This document shows, in pieces, positions 27,862-37,087 of a stretch of DNA of 64,000 nucleotides. Source of the DNA: Bacillota bacterium (GTDB taxonomy: Bacteria > Bacillota > SHA-98 > UBA4971). Every line of letters starts with the position of its first letter. Positions within the stretch are counted from its first letter, which is position 1. The DNA lies in the NCBI GenBank assembly GCA_024653485.1, contig JANLFY010000007.1, positions 1-64,000 on the forward strand. Reading direction: 5' to 3'. The notes beneath the pieces are model-generated. The model searched no databases. It had not been told where the DNA came from and was given only the letters and a program-made list of their open reading frames with translations. A program made the position numbers and the translations under genes.

Positions 27862-28665
27862 GTGAGGAGAGTGCTTTCCGCAGTCGCTCTCATGGCACTG
27901 GCCGCGGCGTTCGCTTTGCCAATCATGTGGCTCGTCACGGCGCCCTTCAACGCCAAGCCTTCCCTGGCGCTTTCGCTCACCAAGCCGACGTTGGAGAACT
28001 TCTACGGCGTGTTCAAGAACCCCGCGGCAGTCACCGGCCTCAAGAACAGCCTGGTTCTGTCCACATCCACGATGCTCGTCGCCACCATCGCGGCGACGAT
28101 GGCGGCTTACGCCTTCTCACGGGCGTGTTTCCGGGGCCGAGAGACCATACTCTACATCCTGATCCTTCTTTCGAGCGTGGTCTCGGGCGTGTCAGCCATG
28201 GTGCCTCTCTACGTGCTCATGCAGTCGCTTGGCCTTCTCGACACACACCTCGGAGTCATACTCGTGTATGTGGGGGGCCTTCTTCCAACCAACATGTTCA
28301 TCATGAAGGACTTCGTGGACTCGATTCCGCGTTCGTACGAGGAAGCGGCCCTCGTAGACGGGAGCACGCCGGCCCAGGTGCTCGCGAACATAGCCTTCCC
28401 CCTGTGCAGGCCGGGTATGGCCGTCATCGCAGTGCTGATCTTCGTGAATACCTGGAGCAACTTCTTGGTTCCGTTCATCCTTCTGCGGTCACCGTCCAAG
28501 GCCCCCGCGTCGGTTGCGATATACTCTTTCTTCAACGAGGTCGGAATTCCGATTCTCGGGCTCATCGCGGCTTACTCATTCATTTACACGATCCCCGTGG
28601 TGACTCTGTACATCATAGTGAACCGGAAGTTCGGGTTCAGATTCTACGGGGGCATCAAGAGCTAG
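27862..28665 (+). CDS. Carbohydrate ABC transporter permease 2 (MalG-like)
   Basis: The 267-residue membrane protein starts VRRVLSAVALMALAAAF and carries the EAA loop EEAALVDGSTPAQVLANIAFPLCRPG. GTG 27862 is chosen because AGGAGG lies 8 nt upstream; the GTG at 27856, which overlaps the upstream stop, is an alternative. It forms the heterodimeric channel with the preceding permease. Confidence 0.93.
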   Translation: MRRVLSAVALMALAAAFALPIMWLVTAPFNAKPSLALSLTKPTLENFYGVFKNPAAVTGLKNSLVLSTSTMLVATIAATMAAYAFSRACFRGRETILYILILLSSVVSGVSAMVPLYVLMQSLGLLDTHLGVILVYVGGLLPTNMFIMKDFVDSIPRSYEEAALVDGSTPAQVLANIAFPLCRPGMAVIAVLIFVNTWSNFLVPFILLRSPSKAPASVAIYSFFNEVGIPILGLIAAYSFIYTIPVVTLYIIVNRKFGFRFYGGIKS

Positions 28666-28676
28666 GGGGAGTCTCT

Positions 28677-29798
28677 ATGGCCGAGGTTCGCCTCGTCAAC
28701 GTATCGAAGACGTTCGACAGGGTCGACGCCGTGAGCGACGTCACGATCGCTATTGAGGACGGTGAGTTCTTCACCCTCCTCGGGCCGTCCGGGTGCGGGA
28801 AGACCACCACGCTCAGAATGATCGCCGGCCTCGAAAGGCCGACGTCAGGAAAGGTTTTCATCGGTGATCGGGATGTGACTGACCTTCCCCCCAAGGCGCG
28901 CAACGTGGCGATGGTTTTCCAGAACTACGCTCTGTACCCGCACATGACGGTGGCGGAGAACATCGGCTACCCCTTGCGAATCCGCAACAAACCCCGCAAG
29001 GAGATCGAAGAGCGCACGATGGAGGTCGCCCGCAGCCTGGCGATCGCGGACCTAGTGCAGCGAAGGCCTGCTGAGATAAGCGGTGGCCAGCAGCAAAGGG
29101 CCGCGCTCGCAAGAGCGATAGTGCACGAACCGAACGTGTTCCTCTTCGACGAGCCCCTGTCTAATCTCGATGCGAAGCTCAGGACCGACGCAAGGACGTT
29201 CCTGAAGCACCTCCGGGAAACCCTGGGAATAACCACGGTGTACGTTACCCATGATCAGTCCGAAGCAATGGCGATGTCCGATCGGATCGCCGTCATGGAC
29301 AGGGGGAAGGTCGTCCAGGTCGGACCGCCCCTCGAAGTGTACAGACATCCCGCCAACACGTTCGTGGCCGAGTTTCTTGGAAACCCACCGATGAACCTCA
29401 TCCGGGGCACGTACCAGCTGGTAGACGGAAAGCCGGCCGTCGTAGTGGACGGCTCCAGCGTGCCGCTAGCGGACGCTCAGCCCGCCCTGGATCGCCTCGT
29501 GCCCGGAAGCGAGGTCATCCTCGGGATCCGGCCTGAGGACCTCGCCATCGACCTCGAAGCGGAAGAGAGCGAGCCGGACGGGGAGCCCCGTCAGCTGCGT
29601 CAGGGGATCGCGGGCGAAGTGTTCGTGGTGGAGCCTCTCGGCTACGAGACACTCGTGAGCGTTAGGACACGCGCAGGCACAGTGAAGGTCAAGAGGTTCG
29701 AAGACCTCGACGTCCTCCCTGGGCGCCGGGTGCGGCTTACCCCCAATGCGCGAAGAATGCGCCTGTTCGACGCCAGAGGCGAGCGAATTCCATGCTGA
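28677..29798 (+). CDS. Carbohydrate ABC transporter ATPase (UgpC/MsmK-like)
   Basis: The 373-residue protein has Walker A GPSGCGKTT (about 37-45), Q-loop FQNYALYPHM, signature SGGQQQR, Walker B VFLFDEPLSNLD and the switch THD, followed by a C-terminal regulatory (TOBE/OB) domain of about 130 residues. Such ATPases energise CUT1 importers, and some are shared among several. Having its own ATPase inside the operon is less common for Bacillota CUT1 systems, which often rely on one distant MsmX-type subunit. The ATG follows GGGGGAG at 5 nt. Confidence 0.95.
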   Translation: MAEVRLVNVSKTFDRVDAVSDVTIAIEDGEFFTLLGPSGCGKTTTLRMIAGLERPTSGKVFIGDRDVTDLPPKARNVAMVFQNYALYPHMTVAENIGYPLRIRNKPRKEIEERTMEVARSLAIADLVQRRPAEISGGQQQRAALARAIVHEPNVFLFDEPLSNLDAKLRTDARTFLKHLRETLGITTVYVTHDQSEAMAMSDRIAVMDRGKVVQVGPPLEVYRHPANTFVAEFLGNPPMNLIRGTYQLVDGKPAVVVDGSSVPLADAQPALDRLVPGSEVILGIRPEDLAIDLEAEESEPDGEPRQLRQGIAGEVFVVEPLGYETLVSVRTRAGTVKVKRFEDLDVLPGRRVRLTPNARRMRLFDARGERIPC

Positions 29799-29902
29799 GG
29801 CGTGAGACGGGGGCGCGCGACTCAGGCAATCCGCGTTTCGGCGCTTGAAAGCCTCCGAGCCGTGCTCTCTACGGCCTACTCGTAGGATGGTGATCTAGCA
29901 CG

Positions 29903-31531
29903 ATGAACGTCGGTACAGGGTATTCACAAGTCTATTCCGGGGTCCTGACCAGGGACGACTCGCGCAGCCTCAGGAGGTTTGACTTCTTCGTCCCGCCCGG
30001 CGCCACGGACGTCTTCGTCATGCTCGTGTACAGCCCGCGTCGCGAGGACGAGCGGGGTGCTTTGGGGCCGCGGGACTTCAGACGGCGATGGGCGGCGGAA
30101 ATCGATCGCTACCGTGGGAAACTCGAGCGTGTGGGCGATCAAGACCTCCTTGCCTTCTTCGAGCGATTCGTTGACGGGGCGTGCACGCGCGTCCAGCCCC
30201 TTCAAAACCTCCTCAACCTCGCGATCTTCGACTCACAAGACCATTTCCGCGGACGGTGGGACTCCCCTCAGCACTTCGGGGAATGGGTGAGGATCGGCGA
30301 GGTGAGCGCCACACGGGGCTTCGTGGCGGGCGACGTTCCGCCAGGCCGGTGGACCATCGTTCTGGAATGTCACGCTGTCGTGACAGACGTGTGTTCTTTC
30401 GAGATAGGCGTGAGGTGCGCGGTCTCCGACGGACTCTGGCTCCGCGGGGAGCTCCACGCCCACACGAACCACAGCGACGGCGCGCTCACCCCGGCAGGGC
30501 TGGTTGAGGCTGCGCGCGAAGCCGGGCTTGATTTCATCGCGATCACCGACCACAATACGGTGAGCGGGTTGGCGGAGCTCGGTTCGGCAAGCGATTCGGC
30601 TGCCAAGCCGATCGTCATCCCCGGCATGGAGCTCACCACTTTCTACGGTCACGCGGTCGCCCTCGGTGTGTGCGAGTTCATACCGTGGCACGATGCGTCT
30701 AAGGGCGACGGCCTGAATCGGCAGGCGAGAGAAGTCCGCAGGCTCGGGGGGCTCTTTTCGGTCGCCCATCCCTTCAGCGTGGGCTATCCGGTGTGCGCGG
30801 GGTGTGAGTGGGAGTACGAGGACACCGACCCGGGACTCGTGGATCTCATGGAAGTGTGGTCGGGCCCTTGGACGAGCCACGTCATGTGGAATGTCCCGGC
30901 GATGCGCTGGTGGGACGATCTCCTGTGCAAAGGCTATCGCGTGACGGGCGTGGCGGCGCGCGACGCCCACAAGCGGGAGCAGCTCTTCGAAAGGGAGACC
31001 GCAGACACATACGTGTGGGCCCGGTCACTTACGGTGCGCGACGTGCTCGAAGGTTTGAGGAGCGGCCGAGTGTACATTAGTTCCGGTCCGCGCCTGAACT
31101 TCTCATTGACCGTTTCCGGCGATGGCGGGCGCTTTCTCCCGGGCGATCGCGCTCGGATCCCGAGCGGCGCGAGATTAGCACTGCGGGTTGAGCTTGCAGA
31201 CCCAGCGGGCGAGCTTAGGAAGAGCGCACGATGGGGCGACCTCCTGGCCCGCGTCGTCAAGGGCACGAGGGAGCACGGGGCACATGCGGTGTTCACCTCG
31301 CAGGTTCGCTGTAGTGGCGACCGCGGCGATCGCGGCGGCAGGGGCGACTGCGACGGCGCCCGCGACTGCGACGGCAGCGCTGAGCCCATCGAGTTCGAGG
31401 ACACGACGGTCGGCGACGCTTGGTATCGGTGCGAGATCCTCGTGGACGGCAAGTCCAGGCTCCCGGGTCCTCATTTCATCGCTCTCACGAACCCCATATT
31501 CGTCGAGGTGATTTCGAGTGAAGCACATTGA
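29903..31531 (+). CDS. PHP-domain metallohydrolase (CehA/McbA family)
   Basis: The 542-residue protein has an N-terminal beta-rich domain of about 180 residues and then a PHP domain with its metal motifs: GELHAHTNHSDG, FIAITDHNT, PGMELTTFYGHAVALG, FSVAHPF and GVAARDAHK. CehA/McbA relatives hydrolyse esters or carbamates, but most members near sugar genes are uncharacterised and may be phosphoesterases. A low-complexity Gly/Asp/Arg stretch interrupts the C-terminal part near 31310-31380. It sits between the transporter ATPase and the GH38 gene and overlaps the latter by 14 nt. Confidence 0.85.
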   Translation: MNVGTGYSQVYSGVLTRDDSRSLRRFDFFVPPGATDVFVMLVYSPRREDERGALGPRDFRRRWAAEIDRYRGKLERVGDQDLLAFFERFVDGACTRVQPLQNLLNLAIFDSQDHFRGRWDSPQHFGEWVRIGEVSATRGFVAGDVPPGRWTIVLECHAVVTDVCSFEIGVRCAVSDGLWLRGELHAHTNHSDGALTPAGLVEAAREAGLDFIAITDHNTVSGLAELGSASDSAAKPIVIPGMELTTFYGHAVALGVCEFIPWHDASKGDGLNRQAREVRRLGGLFSVAHPFSVGYPVCAGCEWEYEDTDPGLVDLMEVWSGPWTSHVMWNVPAMRWWDDLLCKGYRVTGVAARDAHKREQLFERETADTYVWARSLTVRDVLEGLRSGRVYISSGPRLNFSLTVSGDGGRFLPGDRARIPSGARLALRVELADPAGELRKSARWGDLLARVVKGTREHGAHAVFTSQVRCSGDRGDRGGRGDCDGARDCDGSAEPIEFEDTTVGDAWYRCEILVDGKSRLPGPHFIALTNPIFVEVISSEAH

Positions 31532-34500
31532 GGCCGTGGTCGTATCCCACACACACTGGGACCGCGAATGGTACTTGCCGTTCCAGCAGTTCAGAGCGAG
31601 GCTCGTCGCCCTGGTTGATTACGTGATAGACCTGCTGGAGCGAAAGGAGTCCTTCAGGTGTTTCACCCTGGACGGCCAGGCGATAGTGCTCGACGACTAC
31701 CTCGAGATTCGTCCCGAAAACGAGGAGCGTCTAGGGCGCCTCATTCGCGAGCGAAGGCTCCTCGTGGGTCCGTGGTACGTGCTTCCTGATGAGTTCCTTT
31801 CAACAGAGGAAGCATTGGTACGAAACCTCCTCGTCGGGGGCAGGGTGGCGAGGCGGTTTGGCGCGGTCATGGGAGTCGGGTATGTCCCGGATCCGTTCGG
31901 CCACATCGGCCAGCTGCCGCAGATTCTTCGGGGTTTCGGGATCTCCTCGGCGGTTTTCTCGCGTGGGATGGGGGATGAGGGGGAGGCTCTGGGCGCGGAG
32001 TTCAGGTGGCGCTCGCCTGACGGCAGCGAGGTGCTGGGAATCTGGCTGCCGGCTCATTACGGGTGTCTCACCCCTGTCGGAAGCTTCAACCCTTGGGAGT
32101 CCGACGCGAGGTTCGCGGTGGGTGGACATGCAGCCTTGCCGCTAGATGAGGCGGTGCGGTTCACGCGCAACCTCGTTGAGCATCTCGCGGCACGCTCGAG
32201 AACGGGAGTCGTGCTTCTAGACACCGGCTCGGACCACCTCGCTCCGAGGCAGGATCTTCCCGAGATCATCGAACGGCTACAGGCAGCGCTGAGGGAGGTC
32301 GAACGCGCCCCGGCAGATGTCCTGGGTGTTCGGCTAGTGCAGGGAAGCCTCGAGGACTACGTGCAGAAGGTGCGCGAGCGAATTGGACACTCAGGCCGTG
32401 CGGCTGGAGAGAGCGAGGCCGCTGGCCACGAAGCACTTCCTGCGGGTCAAGCGCTCTCTGCGCACGATGAGCTCCCCGTGCACGAGGGGGAATTCAGGGG
32501 CAGTCGCTACCAAAACATGCTCTACAGCGTGCTGTCGTCGCGGATCCCGCTCAAGCAGCTCAACTACGAGGTCGACGCCTGGCTCACTCACTACGCGGAG
32601 CCGCTGGCGTGTGCTGCGTGGTTATTCGCGGGGCGTAGGTACCCCACCGAGATGCTGAAGCTGGCGTGGAGACTCTACCTTCAAAACCAGGCCCATGACA
32701 GCATCTGCGGGTGTTCCACAGACGAGGTCGCGGTGGAGATGACGGCCAGGTACACTCAGGCGCGCGAGATCGCCGCCGCGGTTGCCGCCGAGAGTCTCGC
32801 GAGCCTCGCAAACCTCGTGCGGCATGTTGGTCCGGTAGCCGCGAGCGACACAGATGGCACAGGCGACACCGCCCCCATGGCCGACACCGCCCGCGAGGCC
32901 GAGACAGCCCGCGAGGCCGACGCGGCCGGCACGGCCGACAGGACAGACAGGGCCGATAGGGCTGATAGGGCCGACAGGGTGAACACAGACCACTCCGCCG
33001 CCGGGACCGTCGCGGAAGCCTCGACTGCTGTAACCGGGGCGGCGGCGACCCCGAGCGCCCTGAGAAAGACAGCGGCCGCGGGAAGCGCAGCCCTGCCGCT
33101 GCTAGTTTACAACCCCAATCCGTGGCCTGTGAGCGGCGTTGTGATCGCACACGTCCCGTTGAGAGAGATCGCGTGCGATGGCGCACACGACGAAGCGGGC
33201 AGGGAGTCACGTGGAGAGCCGGGCGGGGAGCCGGGCGAGGCATCCCACGGACGATTGGGGTCAGAACCTGGCACGGAGGAGGGCACCGCCAGCACGCGTT
33301 TCGCCGTGACCGACGGAAGTGGAAGAGCTGTGGGCGCTCAGACGCTTGGCCTGACCCGAGCTGCTGGCGCGACAGGGCTGGGATACGGTTTCGATCCGTC
33401 GGCCGCGCTGAGCGACGCGGTGCGCCGAGGCGAGCCCGCCATCGACATAGCTTTCCCGGTGAGGGACTTGCCGGCTACCGGGTATCGCGTGTACGGCCTC
33501 GCCTCAGCCGCCGTTCAGCCGCCGTCTGACCACGCCGATGAGCTGGTCGGGCGCGTCATGGCGGGCGACAGGTATCTCGAAAACGAGTTCTTGAGAGTGC
33601 AGGTCTCTCAGTGCGGGGCGCTCGACGTATGCGACAAGCGCACGGGGTTCGTGTACAGAGGGCTCAATGTGTTCGAGGATTCGGGGGATGCAGGTGATGA
33701 ATACGATTACTCCCCTGTTGCCGACGAGCCAACGGTGACAAGAGGCGTTGCGGCCTGCGAAGTCACGATCGAGCACCAGGGGCCTTACCTCGGGACGTTG
33801 CGGGTCGAGATGCCCTGGGAGATCCCTGCTTCCATTGACCCTGGGCGGAAACGGCGTGCCGCCAAGACTGCGCCGCTCGTCATCGTGACGCGTGTCACGC
33901 TCGCGGCAGGCGCGTCCTACGTGGAGATAAGCACGGAGATCGAAAACACCGCTCGCGACCACCGGCTGCGGGCGCTCTTTCCGACGGGAGCGAGGGTCGA
34001 CCGGGTGTATGCCCGGGGACAGTTCGACGTGGTGGAACGCGACCCGAGGCCGCGTCACGACCAGGAAGGAGCCGGAGGGGCCGCAGGGGCCGGGTGGTTC
34101 CAGCCGGCAGCCACGGTCGCTCCGCACCAGGGGTTCGTGGACGCGAACGATGGAGTTCGTGGTTTGGCTGTGGCCACGCGCGGACTCCCCGAGTACGAAT
34201 GCCTCGTGGAGCGCGACGGGACGGCCACCATCGCGGTGACCCTCTTGCGCTGCGTTGAAAGGATCTCGCGGGATGACCTGGCCACGAGGAAGGGCCACGC
34301 AGGTCCGCCAGTATTCACGCCAGGGGCACAGTGCCTCGGCAGGCACGTATTTGAGTACGTTGTGGTGCCTCACGCTGGTTGCTGGTCGACGGGCGACGTC
34401 GGATCGATCGTGCAGCGATACATGTACCCCTGCGCGGCTTACTTGAGCACTTGTCATGCGTGGGCTTTGCCGGCGGAATTCGATCTTTCCCGAGCGGAAC

Positions 34501-35150
34501 TGAGCCTCCTCGGGCTGAGAGACGACTGTAGGGGCGAGGACGGAGACAGGTGTGGAGATGGGTGTGCGGCTGAGTGCGGAGATGGAGATGGAGATGGAGG
34601 CGGCTGGTGCAAGGCGAGCGTCTTGGTGGTGAGTGCCGTCAAGAAGGCGGAGGATGGCGGCGACCTCATCGTGAGGCTTCATAATCCTAGTGAGCGGGAG
34701 ATCAGCGCGCGGCTGACAACCGGCGTGCGCCTGGACGAAGCGCGCCTCGTAAGGCTCGACGAGACACCGGTTGAACCTGTGGCTTCGGAGCTCGCTCACG
34801 GAGGCGACGAGCGCGCTCTCGGCCCCTTCAGCTCTTCGGGCAGTCCTGGTGACCCGGGCAACCCGGGCGACCTAGACCTCGGCCACCAGAGCCAGCTAGG
34901 CCGGCAGGGCCAACAAGGCCGGCAGGGCCGGCCAAGTCAGCAAGGCCAGCAAGACCGGCAGGGCCAGCAAGGTCAGCAGAGCCAACAGGGACTCGGCAGC
35001 GCGTGTGACCCAGACGATCCGAGCTGCGCGCGCTACCTGTGCGACCCTTGTGTCCTGCGCGGCCCTTACGAGCTCGGGCTTCGCGTGAAGCCCAAACAGG
35101 TAGTCACCCTTGCCCTCGCCGCGCGTCCTTTTGTGCCGCGTTTAGGCTAA
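31518..35150 (+). CDS. Glycoside hydrolase family 38 alpha-mannosidase, with long low-complexity inserts
   Basis: The N-terminal catalytic domain has the GH38 zinc site HTHWDREWY (His13, Asp15), the candidate nucleophile Asp125 in DPFGHIGQLP, and the later zinc His in NQAHDSICGCSTDE. The mid and C-terminal beta domains of the family follow. At 1210 residues it exceeds the usual 850-1050 for bacterial members. Extra length comes from an Ala/Asp/Arg repeat (about residues 445-500), an Asp/Gly stretch near 1010-1025, and a Gln/Gly repeat near 1125-1160. It would release mannose from imported alpha-mannosides; no signal peptide, so cytoplasmic. The GTG start overlaps the PHP gene. Confidence 0.94.
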   Translation: MKHIEAVVVSHTHWDREWYLPFQQFRARLVALVDYVIDLLERKESFRCFTLDGQAIVLDDYLEIRPENEERLGRLIRERRLLVGPWYVLPDEFLSTEEALVRNLLVGGRVARRFGAVMGVGYVPDPFGHIGQLPQILRGFGISSAVFSRGMGDEGEALGAEFRWRSPDGSEVLGIWLPAHYGCLTPVGSFNPWESDARFAVGGHAALPLDEAVRFTRNLVEHLAARSRTGVVLLDTGSDHLAPRQDLPEIIERLQAALREVERAPADVLGVRLVQGSLEDYVQKVRERIGHSGRAAGESEAAGHEALPAGQALSAHDELPVHEGEFRGSRYQNMLYSVLSSRIPLKQLNYEVDAWLTHYAEPLACAAWLFAGRRYPTEMLKLAWRLYLQNQAHDSICGCSTDEVAVEMTARYTQAREIAAAVAAESLASLANLVRHVGPVAASDTDGTGDTAPMADTAREAETAREADAAGTADRTDRADRADRADRVNTDHSAAGTVAEASTAVTGAAATPSALRKTAAAGSAALPLLVYNPNPWPVSGVVIAHVPLREIACDGAHDEAGRESRGEPGGEPGEASHGRLGSEPGTEEGTASTRFAVTDGSGRAVGAQTLGLTRAAGATGLGYGFDPSAALSDAVRRGEPAIDIAFPVRDLPATGYRVYGLASAAVQPPSDHADELVGRVMAGDRYLENEFLRVQVSQCGALDVCDKRTGFVYRGLNVFEDSGDAGDEYDYSPVADEPTVTRGVAACEVTIEHQGPYLGTLRVEMPWEIPASIDPGRKRRAAKTAPLVIVTRVTLAAGASYVEISTEIENTARDHRLRALFPTGARVDRVYARGQFDVVERDPRPRHDQEGAGGAAGAGWFQPAATVAPHQGFVDANDGVRGLAVATRGLPEYECLVERDGTATIAVTLLRCVERISRDDLATRKGHAGPPVFTPGAQCLGRHVFEYVVVPHAGCWSTGDVGSIVQRYMYPCAAYLSTCHAWALPAEFDLSRAELSLLGLRDDCRGEDGDRCGDGCAAECGDGDGDGGGWCKASVLVVSAVKKAEDGGDLIVRLHNPSEREISARLTTGVRLDEARLVRLDETPVEPVASELAHGGDERALGPFSSSGSPGDPGNPGDLDLGHQSQLGRQGQQGRQGRPSQQGQQDRQGQQGQQSQQGLGSACDPDDPSCARYLCDPCVLRGPYELGLRVKPKQVVTLALAARPFVPRLG
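34888..34994 (+). repeat. Imperfect tandem repeats encoding a Gln/Gly-rich segment in GH38
   Basis: Degenerate 9- to 18-nt units of the form ggccagcaaggc repeat across about 107 nt and are translated as QGQQ/RQGR-type collagen-like Gln-Gly repeats near the C-terminus of the mannosidase. A second coding repeat (gacaggg/gccgac units) lies at about 32870-32985. Such tracts probably arise by replication slippage and vary between strains. Confidence 0.75.
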
Positions 35151-35223
35151 GGGTCATCCGGAAGGCCTAGCCGTCCAGCCGTCTGGCGGCGCGTTGCCGT
35201 GGAGGTGTCGTTGCGTGCACGGC

Positions 35224-36600
35224 TCAACTCACCCGCCTGAGGACGTCCACGGCGAAGTCAAGAACGATGTTCCCGCATGTACGCGTCTTGAACCGCAGGC
35301 TTCGCGAGAGCCGTCGGACAAGGCGCGACCTCGTCCTTATGATTGGCAGAGCGCGCAGAAACCGTGCCACGCGCGAGCTTCCTCCCGCCGTTCCGATGTA
35401 GGCCCGCGCCATCTCTATGAGTTTCGACGCGTCGAGGCCCACTTCCGCCCACGACGAAAACTCGTCGAGCCAGGGCTTCACTTCCTCTACGAACTTACGG
35501 TTGGGATTGCCTGTCAGCATGGCGGCGGCAGCCTTCATCTCCAGCATGTACGAGGACAGAATGCCCGCAGCTTCGCCCAGCTCGCCGCTTTGCGCTCGCT
35601 TTCGCGCCCTTTCGAGGACGGACGCGATCCCCGGCGGATCGTCCTGGTGAAGCGGGCTCATGGCGCACGCATCGGCAAAGAGGGCGCACGCACCGAGGGC
35701 GTCGCGGCCAAGGACGCGGGCCACGGCGTCCTCCCAGGCCGACTGCGGGTCATATCGCACGGGGTCATCTAGGTAGCGCGCGGCGGCGGCGAGCGGGATC
35801 TTGGAGGCCTCGGCCTGGTTCATTGGGTTCAGGAAGACTCCTTTGGCCGCCTCGGGAAGGTAAGGGCTTCGGCCTGTATACGGCCCGATGTGGAGCTCGG
35901 ACTTCATGGGACCGTCGTTCACGGGATAGTTGTCCCAGTACGTCACCGGCCTCTTCAGAGACTCGGCCACGGCCTTCGTGTGTTCCAGCGTGAGCTCCTT
36001 CGAACACACCACCGGCCCGGTCCACATGACGTCGATGGCGGGATCCAAACCCTCTCCTATCTCGCGGACGTATTCGGTGGCCGGGTCGCCGCAGTACTGC
36101 GTCGGGCACACCATGAGCGAGGCTTCGGCCGAAAGCTCCTTGAGACGGGCGTACACGGCGTTCGTGAACGAGACCTGGGCGGCAGCGAGATCGCCGAAGG
36201 CCTTCCGGTCCTCGTCATGGCGCAGCTCAGCCGGGATGTCATCGAAGAACAGGGCGAATGCCCGCACTCCCGCGTCGTGCATTGCCTTCAACTTCTCCAC
36301 AAGGGCATCGAGGTCGCGCTTCTCAGAGTAGCGCAGCGATAGCCCCGGGCTCACCGCGAAGATGAAGGTGATACCGCGCTTGCGCGCGTGCGAGGCAAGC
36401 TCGGAAAGTCGAACGAGGATGTCCCCGGGATACGGCGCGCGCCACCTGTGCCTGTGGTAGGGATCGTCCTTGGGCGCGTAGATGTATGCGTTCATCCCGA
36501 TTTCCGGCATGAAAGAGAGCATGTCCTTTCGCTCGTCGTGGGTCCACGGCTTACCGTAAAACCCCTCCACCACACCTCTCCAGGCGAAGGCTTCGGACAT
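35224..36600 (-). CDS. Glycoside hydrolase family 84 beta-N-acetylhexosaminidase (hyaluronidase/O-GlcNAcase type)
   Basis: The 458-residue protein starts FAWRGVVEGFYGKPWTHDER, the GH84 signature, and carries the catalytic Asp pair at 120-121 in FALFFDDIP. GH84 enzymes cleave beta-linked GlcNAc by substrate-assisted catalysis. Later segments TYWDNYPVND and GVFLNPMNQAEASKIPL also fit. There is no signal peptide, so it should act in the cytoplasm. GGGGGTG precedes the ATG at 6 nt. It converges with GH38; together they suggest breakdown of mannose- and GlcNAc-containing glycans. Confidence 0.93.
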   Translation of the reverse strand: MSEAFAWRGVVEGFYGKPWTHDERKDMLSFMPEIGMNAYIYAPKDDPYHRHRWRAPYPGDILVRLSELASHARKRGITFIFAVSPGLSLRYSEKRDLDALVEKLKAMHDAGVRAFALFFDDIPAELRHDEDRKAFGDLAAAQVSFTNAVYARLKELSAEASLMVCPTQYCGDPATEYVREIGEGLDPAIDVMWTGPVVCSKELTLEHTKAVAESLKRPVTYWDNYPVNDGPMKSELHIGPYTGRSPYLPEAAKGVFLNPMNQAEASKIPLAAAARYLDDPVRYDPQSAWEDAVARVLGRDALGACALFADACAMSPLHQDDPPGIASVLERARKRAQSGELGEAAGILSSYMLEMKAAAAMLTGNPNRKFVEEVKPWLDEFSSWAEVGLDASKLIEMARAYIGTAGGSSRVARFLRALPIIRTRSRLVRRLSRSLRFKTRTCGNIVLDFAVDVLRRVS

Positions 36601-37087
36601 GTCAACACCCCCGTGGTGCGTGGGCAGTTCGCGTGGTCTAGCGTCGACCCGCTGTCGATCGCCCGGCTAACGGCGGCAGCGCCATTCGCTCGGGTCCCCG
36701 GAGGGTTACTGGACCTGCTTCTGCCACCCGCCCCTTCTGTGGAGTCTTTCGTTGTGCGCAGTGCCATACTGAAGATTCAGCGAAAAACGACGGATTCCTC
36801 CCCGCGCTGACGCGGTAGGCGGTCAGGCCGGCGGTCGTTCCCTGTTTTCCCTGGTACCCGGTTGCCAGGGTGTGCGAAAGCCTGCGCGTGATGTACGGAA
36901 CGGGTGCGTCGCGATAGGTGCCACACATCAGGCGCCCTCACGGAGGTGTGCCAGCAGGTGACGGACGTCACGTCTCTCGCCCGCACGCGATCTGCGCCGT
37001 CCCGGCGACCGCGGGTTCGGTCGTCCTTCATCTGTTGTTCATCTTCGTTCACGCGCATGTCTTCGTCCAGCGTGCAAACCTTCGGAC
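36601..37087. other. Structured non-coding region upstream of GH84
   Basis: These 487 nt contain no accepted gene. At about 36855-36880 CCCTGG pairs with CCAGGG around a loop containing ACCCGGTT, and at 36809-36828 CTGAC/GTCAG close a further GC stem. A GGTGCC...GGTGTGCC segment follows near 36918-36952. The closely packed stems suggest a structured leader or small RNA, but none of the riboswitch classes I know fits. Confidence 0.35.

Noticed and set aside
33504-34799. A 431-codon open frame on the minus strand
   Set aside because: Antisense to GH38, no family resemblance.
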